From NCBI RefSeq assembly GCF_901709675.1, contig NC_051095.1, positions 21,577,956 through 21,641,955 on the forward strand: 64,000 bases of DNA, in the 5' to 3' direction. Below are positions 1-17,496 of this stretch, piece by piece. The notes under the pieces were generated by a model. That model searched no databases. It worked only from the letters and a program-made list of their open reading frames with translations, and was not told the DNA's origin. The DNA comes from Syngnathus acus. Taxonomy: Eukaryota; Chordata; Actinopteri; Syngnathiformes; Syngnathidae. How positions within the stretch are numbered: the first letter of the stretch is position 1; each line of letters starts with the position of its first letter. The translations under genes and the position numbers were made by a program.

Positions 1-621
1 TTCAGATAAAGTGCATTTTATCAGCACAACACAGCCCACATGGTTCAGTCAGTTTGGGTTCAGAACCCCCTCCATTTGGTTAGCTATACTGACATTTAAA
101 TTGGGTCAACCAATGGAATGATTCTCAACCAGTGTGCTGTGGCACCTTAGTGTGCTGTACAAGATAATCAATTTTACCACAGAATATTACTGTCAATTAT
201 CCATCCATCTATTCATTGTCAACACCGCTATTCCTGTTTAGGGTTGCAAGGGGTGCTGGAGCCTACCCCAGCTAACTACATCCTGAACTGGTTGGCAGCT
301 GGTGGCAGGGCACACATAAAACCAACAACCATTCACATACCCGATCCCATGTACATTTGTGCAATTTGCGAATTTTGACTGGCAAAATGTGATACAAATC
401 TGCTTATTTTGAGCCTTGCTGGGCCAATAAGAAATTTTATTATTTTGGTGAACGATGTGTTCAAGAATTGAAATCAGATTTGCTTACGAATCTTATATAA
501 TTCAGTGACTGATTAGGAAAAAATTGAATTTTGCATTACAAATACTTGGTTAGACATTTCAGCATTAAGGAGATGATGATTTTAAAGCAACAATTGTCTT
601 ATCTGGGAGTTGAAGACCTAC
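1..621. other. msn intron / 3'-ward flank without visible exon
   Basis: This stretch lies downstream, on the minus strand, of the last moesin exon visible in the window. The next expected FERM exon, which would begin with an LTPKIGF-like peptide, is not present here, so it lies beyond the left edge. The only structure I see is the SINE fragment near 199-345; the rest is AT-rich unique-looking sequence. Confidence 0.5.
199..345 (-). repeat. 5'-truncated fragment of the tRNA-related SINE family
   Basis: The sequence begins with an (ATCC) stretch and continues with the 'ggtgctggagcctacccca', 'cctgaactgg' and 'cagggcacac' blocks shared with the fuller copies at 11174, 24892 and 58735. Only the 3' half of the element is present, with no A or B box. 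It is diverged from the other copies, so it is an old insertion in a moesin intron. Confidence 0.6.
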
Positions 622-768
622 TTGTCTTTTTTGTCATATATGTTGAGGCCCAGGGCATCCACTCCCAACCACAGCTCAGTTCCTTTCTTGTTCTTGATGC
701 TGAAGTAGTTGACCCCATACATTTCTAGATCCTGGGCTATCTTCAAGTACTCCACTATGGCGTCCTCC
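622..768 (-). CDS. msn: msn exon (FERM F2/F3)
   Basis: 147 nt, matching the usual ERM exon size, from [17 protein letters not shown] to GLNIYDKKD. It ends in phase 2 at the donor gtaggt. The continuation lies outside the window. Confidence 0.92.
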
Positions 769-2159
769 CTGTGACAAAGACCCAAGTCATATGTGATAAA
801 GCCCTTGATTGCAGGGAAGGATGAATTGATTCTGGGTTACCGTAGTATTCCCTTGTGCTCTTGATGCCACACTTGAATTCTTTCCTCCCATTGATTTTTA
901 TTCAGTTTGTGCTGCTCTAAAACCCTGGGTTTATCATTGAAGATGACACAGTTAGAATTCAGATGACTGTATAAAGTTAAAGTTTGTATCCGGGCCAGAG
1001 ATTGACTACCTTTGGGGAAGCAGCTTCTCTCTGGTTAGGTAGCCCGGAACGTGATAGTCTTTTCTGTAGTCTCCATGTTTGACTTGAACTGTATACGAGG
1101 CTAAAAGGACGGCAGTCTCAGGTGGACAATAAATGTCATCATTTAGGATGCTTTCTTTCACCTAAAGCAAAAACAACAGTTGCTCATTGTTAGTATTTAT
1201 ATTATACTTTATATTATAGCTCACACAAAGAAACGGCCATGTCATTTCTAAGGTTTAGTTGATGCACATGGATTTATTTTGGTGCACACGAACTCCCTTG
1301 TGACAAACTGAGAGAATAACCTTATGCCTGAGTCGATGGGAAACTCCCAGAGGCTTTTGTGGCATCTGTTTTAGTTGAGATTCCTGGTTTGTCTGTGTAT
1401 CTACAAGGTGCCGCTATAAAACTCAAACTAGTTGAAAGTGTTTTTTATATATTTTTTTATTTATAAAAAAGTTTGTGTTCAACTTTCAGCTTGAATGTGG
1501 ATGTAAGCTATTTTGTAGTCATTTGGAATGCCTCATAACCTTTGACAATAACATTAACAACTATGAAAAGGCAAAGTTAAGAACCTCATTTTATTTAGTT
1601 TGGTTTCAGATGACTGCTGTGTATTTGCTAACCTGCAGAAAGAAGAGACGTTGTGTTGCCTCCTGAATGAGTTCTTCCGCAACATCCTCAGGGTAAAACT
1701 TTGCCCTGAACTTTATCAACAGAGGGTTGTCCCTCTTCACATCTTGAGCAGTCACCTGGGAACGACACAACCAACAAAGGGATTAACAGAGCAAGCAGCT
1801 AATTAACCTCAATGGATCAACAAAATCACATTCCTCTGTGAGCATCTGTCAAAGGTGCAGGTCATGTGAGAGATATGCCAACAAGATGATACGATAACTT
1901 TCTACTCACCCTTTTGTTGAGCTTTAGCCAAGTAGAGAAGCCTTTGCTGTCCTGGTACTGGAGACCGAAGAACCATGTTTCCCTCAGCCCGATTGTTTTC
2001 ACTATCTAAACAGAACAACAATGGCATAACAATGATGATCAAAACGGGCATATGAGCCGGTGTTATACAGTGTACCTGATCAAAAAGTTGTTTGCCAGTG
2101 GTGCTGGGCAGGATGGCAAATTCCAGCTCAGCGTCCATGCTCGTAACCCGAACATTTAT
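622..2159 (-). CDS. msn: moesin (ERM protein), partial: FERM-domain exons
   Basis: Six minus-strand exons join in frame: 2076-2159, 1910-2005, 1633-1755, 1010-1161, 841-924 and 622-768. They encode about 229 residues of an ezrin/radixin/moesin FERM domain: all of F1 and F2 apart from the first few residues, and the start of F3. Readable motifs include [76 protein letters not shown] and [14 protein letters not shown]. Moesin is preferred over ezrin and radixin because of YFSIKNKK and [13 protein letters not shown], and because the neighbour is zc4h2, as in human Xq12. ERM proteins link cortical actin to membrane proteins and PIP2. The short exon encoding the start Met was not found, and the rest of the gene lies off the left edge. 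All introns are GT-AG. Loop residues in F2 (around [14 protein letters not shown]) are unusually diverged. Confidence 0.93.
841..924 (-). CDS. msn: msn exon (FERM F2)
   Basis: 84 nt from [12 protein letters not shown] to HKGIL, with split Arg codons at both ends. The acceptor is acccag and the donor gtaacc. Confidence 0.92.
1010..1161 (-). CDS. msn: msn exon (FERM F2)
   Basis: 152 nt from [14 protein letters not shown] to REKLLPQ, ending in phase 2 (split Arg codon AG|G). The acceptor is gctttag and the donor gtagtc. The second half is the least conserved part of the visible domain. Confidence 0.92.
1633..1755 (-). CDS. msn: msn exon (F1/F2 junction)
   Basis: 123 nt, 41 codons, from VTAQDVKRD to TQRLFFLQ, phase 0/0. 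The acceptor is ttcccag and the donor gttagc. Confidence 0.92.
1910..2005 (-). CDS. msn: msn exon (FERM F1)
   Basis: 96 nt, 32 codons, from IVKTIGLRE to WLKLNKR, phase 0/0. The acceptor is gtttag and the donor gtgagt. Confidence 0.92.
2076..2159 (-). CDS. msn: msn exon (FERM F1 start)
   Basis: 84 nt, 28 codons, from [11 protein letters not shown] to GKQLFDQ, phase 0 at both ends. The acceptor is ttttctggcag and the donor is gtacac. In mammals the preceding coding exon carries only about four codons (MPKT-like). Confidence 0.92.
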
Positions 2160-3600
2160 CTGCCAGAAAAGACAAGACACAGGAGGAAAATATTGCTGTT
2201 GTGCAATCATCTGGGCTGTGTCACTGCAAAGGTTTTGAGGAACATGACGGCCAACATCTGATTGGAAATGAACACTACTTATTTTCTATTATCTTTGTAA
2301 GCTCTTTGAAACTAAGGTCTTTTTTGTTTTTTGTATTTGGACAGAAAAAGGACCAAAAAGAGTGTTCCTTACATTCTTCTGTTCAACCAGGAGCATCCAC
2401 TCACAAGAGGTTGGTGGAGGCTACAATAAAAAATGAAGCCCACAGTAGATCTTTAGATGGGGTTCATTCTATGATAAATATTCTATAATGATTGGATTAA
2501 AACTAGAAGTGGAAAAAAATATCAGCACAATATTACCATTATTGCCATAGCTTATGATACAACATCATTGTTTAAGACATTTTGATGCAGTCTGATGAAA
2601 GTCAATCGAATTGTGCACTTTCATGACAATTTCAACATTTAAATATGAAGTAATTCTCCGACAATGTAGGAGAGAAATATCTACACTATCTCACCAATTT
2701 GAAAATATTTGATTTCATTTTATTCTGTCGTTTCCTCATCTTGCAGTTTGATAGCTATCATGTTGCCGAATCGATTATTTTTTACCAGGATATAAAATAT
2801 CAAACCAAATGTTATGTCATCATACTATTCTTATCATTGTTCAAAGTAAAACATTTCTCCTAACAATAAGAACATCCATTAAAATCTATCGCTACCGTGC
2901 GTATTCATAATTCATTCTGTCTTGCTCCATTTTAGATTACAATGCATTATTTTGAACCCAACAAGCAAAGGTGCTTATTGTAATCCACTGCTTTTACAAC
3001 ATAAACTTTCTCAAACAGATTCACAATCGTGCCACAAACAATGAAAAGTTGCTACTCACAGTTGACATTTCTCTTTATTCTTTTCTGTGGTCGGTAGCAA
3101 AAGAATATTTCTTCGGGACGCTTCTCTCTTTTTCTCTGTGCAGTCATATGAAAGCGCTTGCAATACCAACAAGGATTAGACGGAGTGAGAAAAGACCATT
3201 GTATTGTTCCCAAGTACCTACCTCAGATTTAATCCAAAGGCAGCCTGGGGCCCAAGCAAAGGCAGACTTCATCTGGGCACCTGTCTCTTCGTCACATTTT
3301 GTTCATGCATCTGTGTCTGCTACAATTGTTTTAATTTGAATTGTGATGTTTTTAATAGACAGAATGACAGCTGGATCTCAGTGGATGGATGCTTTATTCA
3401 TTCTGTGAGGTAAACTAAGTTGTCTCAACAGCAATATTCACACATCTAATCTGGTGTAATAACAGAATCACATTTCGCCCATAATCGTAGGTGGGTTAGA
3501 TCCAGCCTCTCTATTGCCTGCAAGACATGTGAAGGTATTTCATCAATGAGGCCAGATGAGGGATCTTTCATCATTACTGTATTTAAGAAGGTTTTCTAGA
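2160..3600. other. upstream msn intron / intergenic, nothing recognisable
   Basis: AT-rich sequence without a convincing exon, RNA gene or terminal-repeat element. A search on the minus strand for a moesin-like first exon (ATG CCN AAR ...) gave no candidate with a usable donor. Confidence 0.4.
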
Positions 3601-3639
3601 GCACAGGCACTTCTTCCTGCATCAGAGTCTGATCTGATG

Positions 3640-4490
3640 CTTGACGCTAGCCTTCAAGAAACTAATGCTAGCGCGAGCAGGTCCTACAGCCTTATTTGGG
3701 GAGGTGACACTAGGAGGGAGGGTTGTTACAAGACCGACACTACCACAACTGAGGTATCCACCTCTATCGGTAAATGACGATCAAGATCTGATGTTTAGAA
3801 GACAAAGGGGGATGGGGGGGCTCCAACCGAGATTTAACGGTCTGACACCATTTGATTGGTACCTCGGAGAAGTGAGATACGAGAGTGGTGGCAATGAAGC
3901 TGTCATGTCAAATGAAACAGTGATGGAATTTGGCGGAACCCTTGCAATGGCCTGCAGGAGTCAGAAAGTGGCCAGAAGGTAAGCTCGGTCCAGCTGCATG
4001 CTTCCCTGTGCTACAGTGTACTCAGAACGGAGCATGGAAGTCACACAGGTAAAAAGAGAATCTTCAAGGATATGGTGCAAGACAGCCTGGAGTTGGTCAA
4101 CTTGGTCCTGTAAGGACTTGTAGATGATGATGTCACTCAAGTATACACATTTATTAGCAGTTCAGAAAATCCTTGGCCATAGCTTGACATATGGCAGGGG
4201 CACATGTAAGTCTGAAGGGAATAGCCATTATCCAAGTATTCATAATGTCCTGTCAGGGTGTAGAAAAGGGTTTCGAAATTATCCCCCCTCACGCTAGGCG
4301 TTGCAGAAGGATGGATGCTGCAGCAGCGAAGGAGATGAGAAGTGGGCGGCAGTTCTTTATGTTAATGTTTCTGGGGAAAAGTAAAGGTAGTCTAGGGAGG
4401 GCCTCCGAGTCTCATATTTTTGCCCCGCAAAGGTCTCCATGGCCTTTCACTCCGGGGCCAACTGAGGTCGCAGTGACGCGGCCTTGACTG
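3640..4490 (-). mobile_element. decayed Ty3/gypsy-type reverse transcriptase fragment
   Basis: Read on the minus strand across several frames, the sequence gives a PFRLTCAPAICQAM-like block. This is followed by YLSDIIIY, a degenerate form of the YLDDILIF catalytic box, and then VLHHILEDSLF and YTVAQGSMQLD. The order and spacing match the Ty3/gypsy RT palm and thumb. Stops and frameshifts interrupt it, and no LTRs were found, so it is a dead fragment. Its outer limits are approximate. Confidence 0.6.
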
Positions 4491-5184
4491 CCCTGAAAAC
4501 GTGATATTCAGGAGGGATCCCTGACACATCCAAAAGAGAACTTGCTTAAGGTGTGTGTGGAGGCATAGCTGCTTACTTAAGGGAGACCTACTGAAAGGAA
4601 GAACTGCATGGCACCAGTTGCTAAGTCAATGTATGTGTTGTAACGTTGAAGCTAATTAAGTGTACCCCATGATCAAAAGGATGCAAGATGACTGCAGGAT
4701 GGAAATTTATCAGAAAGGGACCACATGTCTTTGGATCCCCGCATAAGGTTTGTAGGTGGACAGGGTGCTGCAGCTGGTGATGTTGGGGAGGAATGGAAAC
4801 AATTAGTTGGGCTAAAGCTGCCGTCCATCACTTGCTGCATCTGGGTTGCCAATGCTGTTTTGGCCTGTGCTTGGAGTATTCCTGATTGTTTTGCTTTGAC
4901 TATCAGTTGATTTGAACGACATTTTGCATAAAATACAATGTGAGGAAAACCACAGTATCTGTATAAACAAGTAACCATGCAGAAGAAGTAATCATTGCCT
5001 TATAAATCACCAAGATACAAATCTACTAGATTTTATTGCAGATGTAAAACTTTCAATCACTCCTCTGCAAAATGGCAAAATTGTAGTTATCATATGACTG
5101 AATTCTCTGCGGCGCAATTTTCTGTTTCCTTCTCAATAGTGTTCCTGAGTTTTACGATCATCAGGGTAGCCCTCTGGATATATG

Positions 5185-5285
5185 TGTGTGAGTGTGTCCT
5201 TTCTTGGTTGTCCCTGCTTTTACTGTGGAAAGCACTTTCTGATACGATGTCTGATGGAAAAGTGCTATAAAAATTGCACAAAGTG
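5185..5285 (+). repeat. possible L2/CR1-type LINE 3'-end fragment
   Basis: The sequence 'gtggaaagcactttctgata' followed by 'aaaagtgctataaaaat' resembles the end of fish L2-like elements (a 'gcgctatataaa' tail). The stretch is short and diverged, so the call is weak. Confidence 0.3.
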
Positions 5286-6359
5286 CAGTTTGTGGCGTTA
5301 ATTTTAAATCAAATTTAAGGCTATTATTGTAACAAAAAAATGTATTTTGAGACCGGAAGTATATTTGTCCATTATTTTACAATATGTCATTTTATTGCTC
5401 ATTTGTCCTGCATGTAAACTACATTAGGTGGTGTTTTTGAATATAGTTTTTAAAATAGTGTTTGTAGTAAACTTAATGGATATTGTTTCTATCAAAGAAC
5501 ACTGCCTCACCTGACACTTTTTATCTGCGGTGTTATGTGATCAGTAAAATTCACTAATTTTAAATATGTTAACCTGATGATGGAGAATAGTAACAGGCAC
5601 TCAATTGCCACTTACAAGCTTTGTCAACCCAATAACAGAAGGATTTCGAAATCTGATGTTGGCCAGAGAGAAAGAGATGGGAAGCAATATGCAGCGGGTT
5701 CGTTGGTGTAAGAAATAACAATACTTAAAGGGCCCTTGAAAACCTGGCAACGTTGGGGTTCTTGCACATTGGGGTACTTGCATGTTTGAGATATTTGCAC
5801 ATAGGACAATAGTTGTTTCGTCCAGGTTCAGACCCTCTAAAACGGCATCACTTTTCTTTGCAAACGATGCATTGCCATGGCAACCGCATGCTACAAAATA
5901 CGCTTTTAATTACTTTTCAGACTAAACATATTTAGATGAAAAAACCCCTCAAAGTTTGAAAATGAGGGGGCTCTGAGGGATCAAACTTGGCACCCTTGTT
6001 TTAAGGTATCAGCACTTGTGGAAATTGGCGTTACCACCCACAATAATTAATTGAAAGGTTATAAATCACGCTATATGTATCGGTGTTTTGGTATCGGAGC
6101 GAAATCAAAGAGTGGATACTCATAACCAATAACGATCTAGAAAAAGTATTATTAATAGAAAAGATGTTTTGAAATAATATTTGACAAAACATTGTTTAAA
6201 AACTGGATTACTTCATTTGAGAGTCAGCATATTTTATTTGTTATGTAAAGGAGTAAAATGAGATACTGTACTACTACTAGTTTTTAGTCAGTTCTTCGAA
6301 TGTCACCTTATAACGTTGTAATACAAACTATTTCTGGCATACGAACAACCGGGTGCAGA

Positions 6360-6536
6360 ATTCGCCTAGGCATCACCTTGAGCAAGCGCGCTCATGTGCG
6401 CGGTCACGTCGGCCATTGTTTTTTTTCTCCCCCCCCCCCTCCCCCCCCCCCCCCCCCCCCTTATAAATCAACAAGAGAGACCACCCGGCAACACGGCGGC
6501 ACCTGCTGAGCGACGGGCTAAGGGATTTTTCTCATC
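6360..6536 (+). promoter_or_regulatory. probable zc4h2 promoter / 5' UTR, with C-homopolymer
   Basis: CpG density rises sharply here against the AT-rich flanks ('gcaagcgcgctcatgtgcgcggtcacgtcggccattg'-type composition, about 6375-6420). The block contains a TCACGTC motif and a GGCCATT motif. A cytosine run of about 33 nt, broken by single T bases, sits at 6430-6461, about 75 bp before the zc4h2 start codon. No TATA box is evident. The transcription start cannot be fixed from sequence alone. Confidence 0.4.
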
Positions 6537-12306
<5,770 letters not shown>

Positions 12307-12830
12307 ATCCTTTTACTCTATTTATTGCAAACTGGCCCAGTATGCTGATCAATGATCATATGCAAAATGAGGGACAGCGGTGCATCTTAGGAAGACTCCC
12401 AAACAATTTGGCAAAATATATTATTGGTACTATACCTTGTTGATATCAGTCTACCACTGAGCCAGGATTGGGTTATATCTTCATTGCGTGCTTCTATTTG
12501 TGCTTTTCGTGTGTTAATATACAACTGTATGACTTCCACTCTCGGTTTATTGTCCCTCATTCGACTTCCTGCATTAATATAACAAAACGGTATCTGTCAT
12601 GTTTATTGCCTTAGATAATGTACTGTAATTTCTGTTTGTTTTTAAATCATTCTATGCATGCTTCTGTGGTTGTCTGTTGTGATTTGTGTTAATACAATAG
12701 GCTTAATAAAATAATGTTTTATGTTTACAGTGTGAAAATGACCATCTACCCATGTGGGGGAAAACAGACAAATGCGATTTTCTTTATATTGTGTTGTAAG
12801 TTTTAATACAGTGATATGAAAATAAATGTC
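12307..12830 (+). other. zc4h2 3' UTR with two polyadenylation signals
   Basis: AT-rich sequence follows the stop codon. AATAAA is present at 12705-12710 and again at 12821-12826. The second is followed by 'tgtctcttttgt', a plausible GU-rich downstream element. The choice between the two sites cannot be made from sequence. Confidence 0.55.
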
Positions 12831-13424
12831 TCTTTTGTATAAAATGGTGTTATTGTATAATATGTGTTATTTATATTCGTAAAACCTTGCCATCCTCAAA
12901 ATATCAGAATCCAACCAAAACTTTTTGGAATCAGGTACATAATGTATTATTTCTGTTATCTGTGTGGCTGTGTCACTTGTCCAAAGTTCTTTTTCTCGTA
13001 GCATTGCTTCAAGACACGCACACACACACACTGCGTGCAGTGCAAATCAAAGGCAGACTGACTTCACAAGCCCACGTACGCTCGTTTCACCAGCAGTGAG
13101 CAGGCGACAAAAGTGCAATGTTAAACAGGATGGTCAAATGGGGATGGCAGAAGAACAAGGGTTACAGCTTAAGTGGCATACTTGTAGAATGTGAACATCC
13201 ACCAAAGCCAAGCTCTTATAATTATCTTTTTAAACTGAACAAAATTTACATGACACATCTTTGAGGTAAGACTCCATATGCATATACATATGAGAGTCTT
13301 CAATTACCCAAACACGCATGTGCAGGAGGTGCTGTGGGATATTAGAGAAAGTCCAAACAAGCACAGGGTCAGCATTGAACACGGCAATGTTGGAGCTGAG
13401 ATTTGAGCCACAAACTTAAAAGGG

Positions 13425-13530
13425 AAGTCAACCCTAATATTTTTTGTCATATGTTCTGTGCAGCCCAACTCATCGAAACACAGTGTTCCAATTGTTTTGT
13501 TTGTAGAATATGAATTAAACGAGCAAAATC
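13425..13530 (+). repeat. MITE-like repeat, related to 24250-24360
   Basis: 'agtcaaccc', 'tgttctgtgcagcccaact' and 'atgaattaaacgagcaaaa' recur in the same order and spacing at 24250-24360. Two copies in one window with the same edges indicate an interspersed element. The terminal inverted repeat arm seen in the second copy is not recognisable here. Confidence 0.55.
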
Positions 13531-15119
13531 TTCCATCAACAGACATCAGACAGTGGGTTAATTTGACAGATAACGAGAGATCCAAATTTGGAAAGTTGAG
13601 CCAAATTTAGCAAAGTTAATCTTTGATCCACTCCTGCACTCAATTTCTTCAAAATTGTGTGTTGGTGGGTCCACTCAAACACAAAAAGCAGTGGAAATGT
13701 TCTATTTTTTTTAATTTTTTTATTTTGTTCTGTGAACTTTTTTAATGCGATGTATGATGGTGTCAACCACAACTTTTATTTTTGTACAGGTTGACACATT
13801 TATGTTGTAAAACATCCAGTATTTGTAGTATGCAATATATGGCTGCATATTAAAAATGAAGACATTTGACTCCACCTTAACATTGCCCCTCACATTGTAC
13901 AAATTGTGTGCCTGTCATGTCTGATCCTGCCTGTCTGAAAAAGGACAGAGAGGTCCTGCTAAACGAGTTCCTGTAGTGTTTTTGTCACGGTAACCCCTCA
14001 TTTCATCTGTTGCCACGGCAACTCCACGTTCTTTCGTAGTTGCTAAGGCGACCACAGGTTGCTGTGACCCGCATATTTCCACAAAATAGTTCCTCCCAAA
14101 TCCAGAGAGGAGCATTGGAGGGTAGCGAGGCGTTTTCCACAAACTCTCCTTACATGTGCACTCCTGAAAAAAGGAATTGTTCAAAAGGTTCAACGGCATC
14201 AGATTAAACGCATCGGTGTCTCCAGGAGACAGTCATATCAAAGATGTTTGGACCGAGGCCATATAGCTCATGGGTGTATTTAGTCTGCCTTGCAGTGTCT
14301 GGTACTGCAATTGTGTCTTCGCTCTGATAACGGTTTTCAAGGCTAAAGAAACCTGTTACTCCTCACGCTGACCACAGTGGGAAACAGAAAGCATACAAAC
14401 ACAGCATTAACGTGGACCAGAGTAAACAGAACTACAGAAAAAGGCCAAACGAGAGTCATTTGCTTTCTCTTGGGTTGAATGCACTACTTGAAACCATTCT
14501 TCACATTCTCTGAGAATTTTGACCCCAAATGAACCAAAACGGGACATGCTTCAACTTCAGGACCTTGAGAAGGATGTTGCCAAATCTCAATTTACTCAAA
14601 GGCCTCACACTAATGCTGGTGGGCTTCATTTAAGACAAAATAATCCTACCAGTGATGTGGCAAACTGAGCGTTTCGTACATGGGGTTTAAGTCACTGGCG
14701 AACCTAAAGAGCCTCGCCTCCCTGAAATATGCTTGCACCCCGTCAGGCCAGATAATTGACTATTGGGTATATTCTGTTGTTCATTTTCTGGGATTTGTTT
14801 TCCACATTTCCACCCGTCCCCGTTGGGAACATATAACAAATCTTCATTAGCAATTTTTAAAGATTTATTTTGCATTTGTTGTTGTTTTCTGGACCCCCTG
14901 CGATATCTTTGACCACCCATTTACCCCCCAAGGGAAAAAAAATCTGAGCCCTGCCAATGGTTTCTGTAGGAACATGGCTGACTTAATCCAGCTGGTAATC
15001 CACTATCACATAAATCATCAATACTAAATATGAAATGCTAAATACCGGCATGCAACTATGCTAGATATATCATCTGGAGAATTTCAGACTTATAATATTT
15101 ATCTAATAATGTGACAAAA

Positions 15120-15245
15120 GCATCCATCCATTTTCTGAACCGCTTTTCCTCACAAGGGTGGCCAGCTGACTTCGAGCGTGAGGCGGTGGACACCGTGACC
15201 TGGTTGCTAGGCAATTGCAGGGCACACCTAGATAACAAATGCAAT
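15120..15245 (-). repeat. SINE fragment (3' part)
   Basis: 'catccattttctgaaccgc' followed by 'cctcacaagg' and 'caattgcagggcacac' matches the 3' half of the SINE family in this window. The head and middle are missing. Confidence 0.65.
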
Positions 15246-16189
15246 AAAATATACATCATATTCAACACTAATATTGATCATTAAATGTAGCAATGTGTAT
15301 CGCTACAGATACTGTATTTTGCAAGCCCAACATGGCTTCAACAAGTTTTTCTAAAACCAATTTATTGCCCACCGCTGCTCGAGACTCAAATCTGATGTGG
15401 CCCCTTCTCAAAAAAACAAAAGAAAAGAGAAGAGAAATGCTAAAAAATGAAGAGAATCTTTGTAAGAAACGACTACATTTTCATTTATTAAAAGTTAGGT
15501 TGTAAATGTGCCACAGTGCTTCCGATAGTGTTTAGGCCAGTGGAGTAATTTCTGTCGACCACACAAACCCCCATTCTGTGCTATTCAAATGTGCTTTTGA
15601 GAATCTCAAATAAACTCAAGTTGGTTATTTATTATTCAGTTTACAATGGAGCTCCATTCTTACAACACATACGTAACCCAATTTTCTTCTCCGGAACAGC
15701 AATCATTAACTCTAACGCTCCATCCCTATCCTACGATAGCCAGGAATAATTACAGTAAATACTTACATGAAAAAATATGTCAAAAAATAGTCAATAAACT
15801 ACATTGAAAACCAAATCAAACAATTACTAAGCTTTATGCTTGACCACAGGAAGAAGCAAGGAGGGACTCCAGCTCCTTAGGAGTACCAGACATATACATT
15901 AACTAAGAAACTAAAACAAATGGATAGCATCACAATTCGTTCTGTAAATGAATTTTGAACTAATGTGCGTTACCAAATTGAAATGTAAGAGCCCCACAGC
16001 AGAAAGCAGCATTTTGTGTTTCCAACAGGAACACACCCTGAAATGTATCACTTTTGCCACCTAGTGGAGAAAAAACGAGGATACAAATCCAGTTTACTTT
16101 CCTTTGTCATTGCATCTCAGTGAACCTGAATTATACATGAATTTTCGCTACTTGCACAAGAATTGGGAAAGTTAGTCTACAATCACCCT

Positions 16190-16285
16190 AGCAGGCATGT
16201 TTTTGGAGTGTTGGTGGCAGCTAGAGTCGAGTGTCAGCAAAAAATCCACGCAAGCATGGTGAGAAACATACAAACTCCGCAAGCT
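16190..16285 (-). repeat. SINE fragment (middle part)
   Basis: 'aggcatgtttttgg', 'ccacgcaagca' and 'acatacaaactcc' correspond to the central block of the SINE family, strongly diverged. Confidence 0.45.
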
Positions 16286-17235
16286 CTGTATATTGAGTTG
16301 GACGTTTTCACCAAGGGGTGTCTCACTATTGTTGCCAGGGTCTTGGACATCAATAACTGTGCATTATGTTATTTTTAAGGGGACGCAGCAAATTCACACA
16401 GTTATGCAAGCTCTGATCAACACTGGATGGAGCAAAGGGTAATTTCGTCAATGTTTTCCCCCTGAACGGGATACAAAATTTACAAAAATGTCTAACGTGT
16501 TGTCAAATAATTGTCTCCTGTGCATTCAGTGAATGCCAGCAATTTGAACTATGCACTATCTGTACATAAATTATATCAAGACATGCTTGGGTTTGGCAAA
16601 AGAACAGCTGACTGATGGCTTCTCTCCGGAAAATGTCAGGCAGCTGACACGTAATAAAATGCCCCCCCCTCACACACACACACACCAATCACAGGGTGTC
16701 ACTGGTCTATCACCTTTCTAATTTTAAACCTGAGCTTCTACCCTCCAAGAATGGAAGTTCAGCCAGGCCCATCTGCGGCCTAAATTTAGCTTCCACCAAC
16801 CAAGACGTTTTAGCCCCTTAAACACACACATACATACAAATGCATGCACCCAACACACTATCCAACACCTTCCACAACTCACACACCAAAACACACAAAG
16901 GATTTTAACCTTTTTTCCTTCCCTGAATGTTACTTGAAGGTAATGCTGTTGCTTCTACTTGGAAATAACTTCAGCAGAATAAGGTGAGTGTATTTTAATT
17001 TTTTTTTTAAATAATGCAGCATTTTCACAATGCACTACTTTTAGTTGTATGATGTTAAATTGTGATTTTAAATAGTTTCCACAGTATATGATACATAACA
17101 CAACATATTCATTTATTGAGGTATGCTGGTTCTGTGTGTAAACAACACTGTCACATATTGTCAGCCATTGCAGATGGAAGAGCTTTGACTTGTAGCATCC
17201 TGGAGGTAAATATGGCTGTGGGTCGAGCTGTGGAC

Positions 17236-17496
17236 ATGACTTTAATGGACATCTCCAAGATCTTCTCGCTTCTGCAGCCCAATGACGAGGACGAAAGCAA
17301 CGAGCTGAGCCAAGCCTTGAACAGCGCCGTGAGCAGTGACAATGCCATTCTTCTCTCGGAGCTTCTTTCTCAAGAGCGCTACAGGAGGTCTATTAACACT
17401 CGAAGCGGCTGGGGGGTCCCTGTCACCCCCTTACGGACTGCTGCTGCTCTGGGACACCTTAAGTGCCTGGAGCTCTTACTGGAGCATGGAGCGGAG
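17236..17496 (+). CDS. asb12: asb12 exon 1 (coding part)
   Basis: 87 codons from MTLMDISKIF to LLEHGAE, phase 0 at the donor gtaaga. Confidence 0.9.

Larger units (their letters stand above)
12831..17100. other. intergenic zc4h2-asb12: repeats, no gene seen
   Basis: No exon of mtmr8, the human neighbour at this place, was recognised on either strand. The interval holds a MITE-like fragment (13425-13530), two SINE fragments (15120-15245 and 16190-16285), a CA-rich patch (16669-16686) and otherwise AT-rich unique-looking DNA. Confidence 0.5.

Noticed and set aside
3641-3982. 113-codon plus-strand frame
   Set aside because: It is the antisense shadow of the decayed gypsy fragment.
6320-6370. 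ATGCC on the minus strand near 6331 and 6368 as the missing moesin first exon
   Set aside because: Neither is followed by AAR-like codons and a standard donor; both run into unrelated codons.
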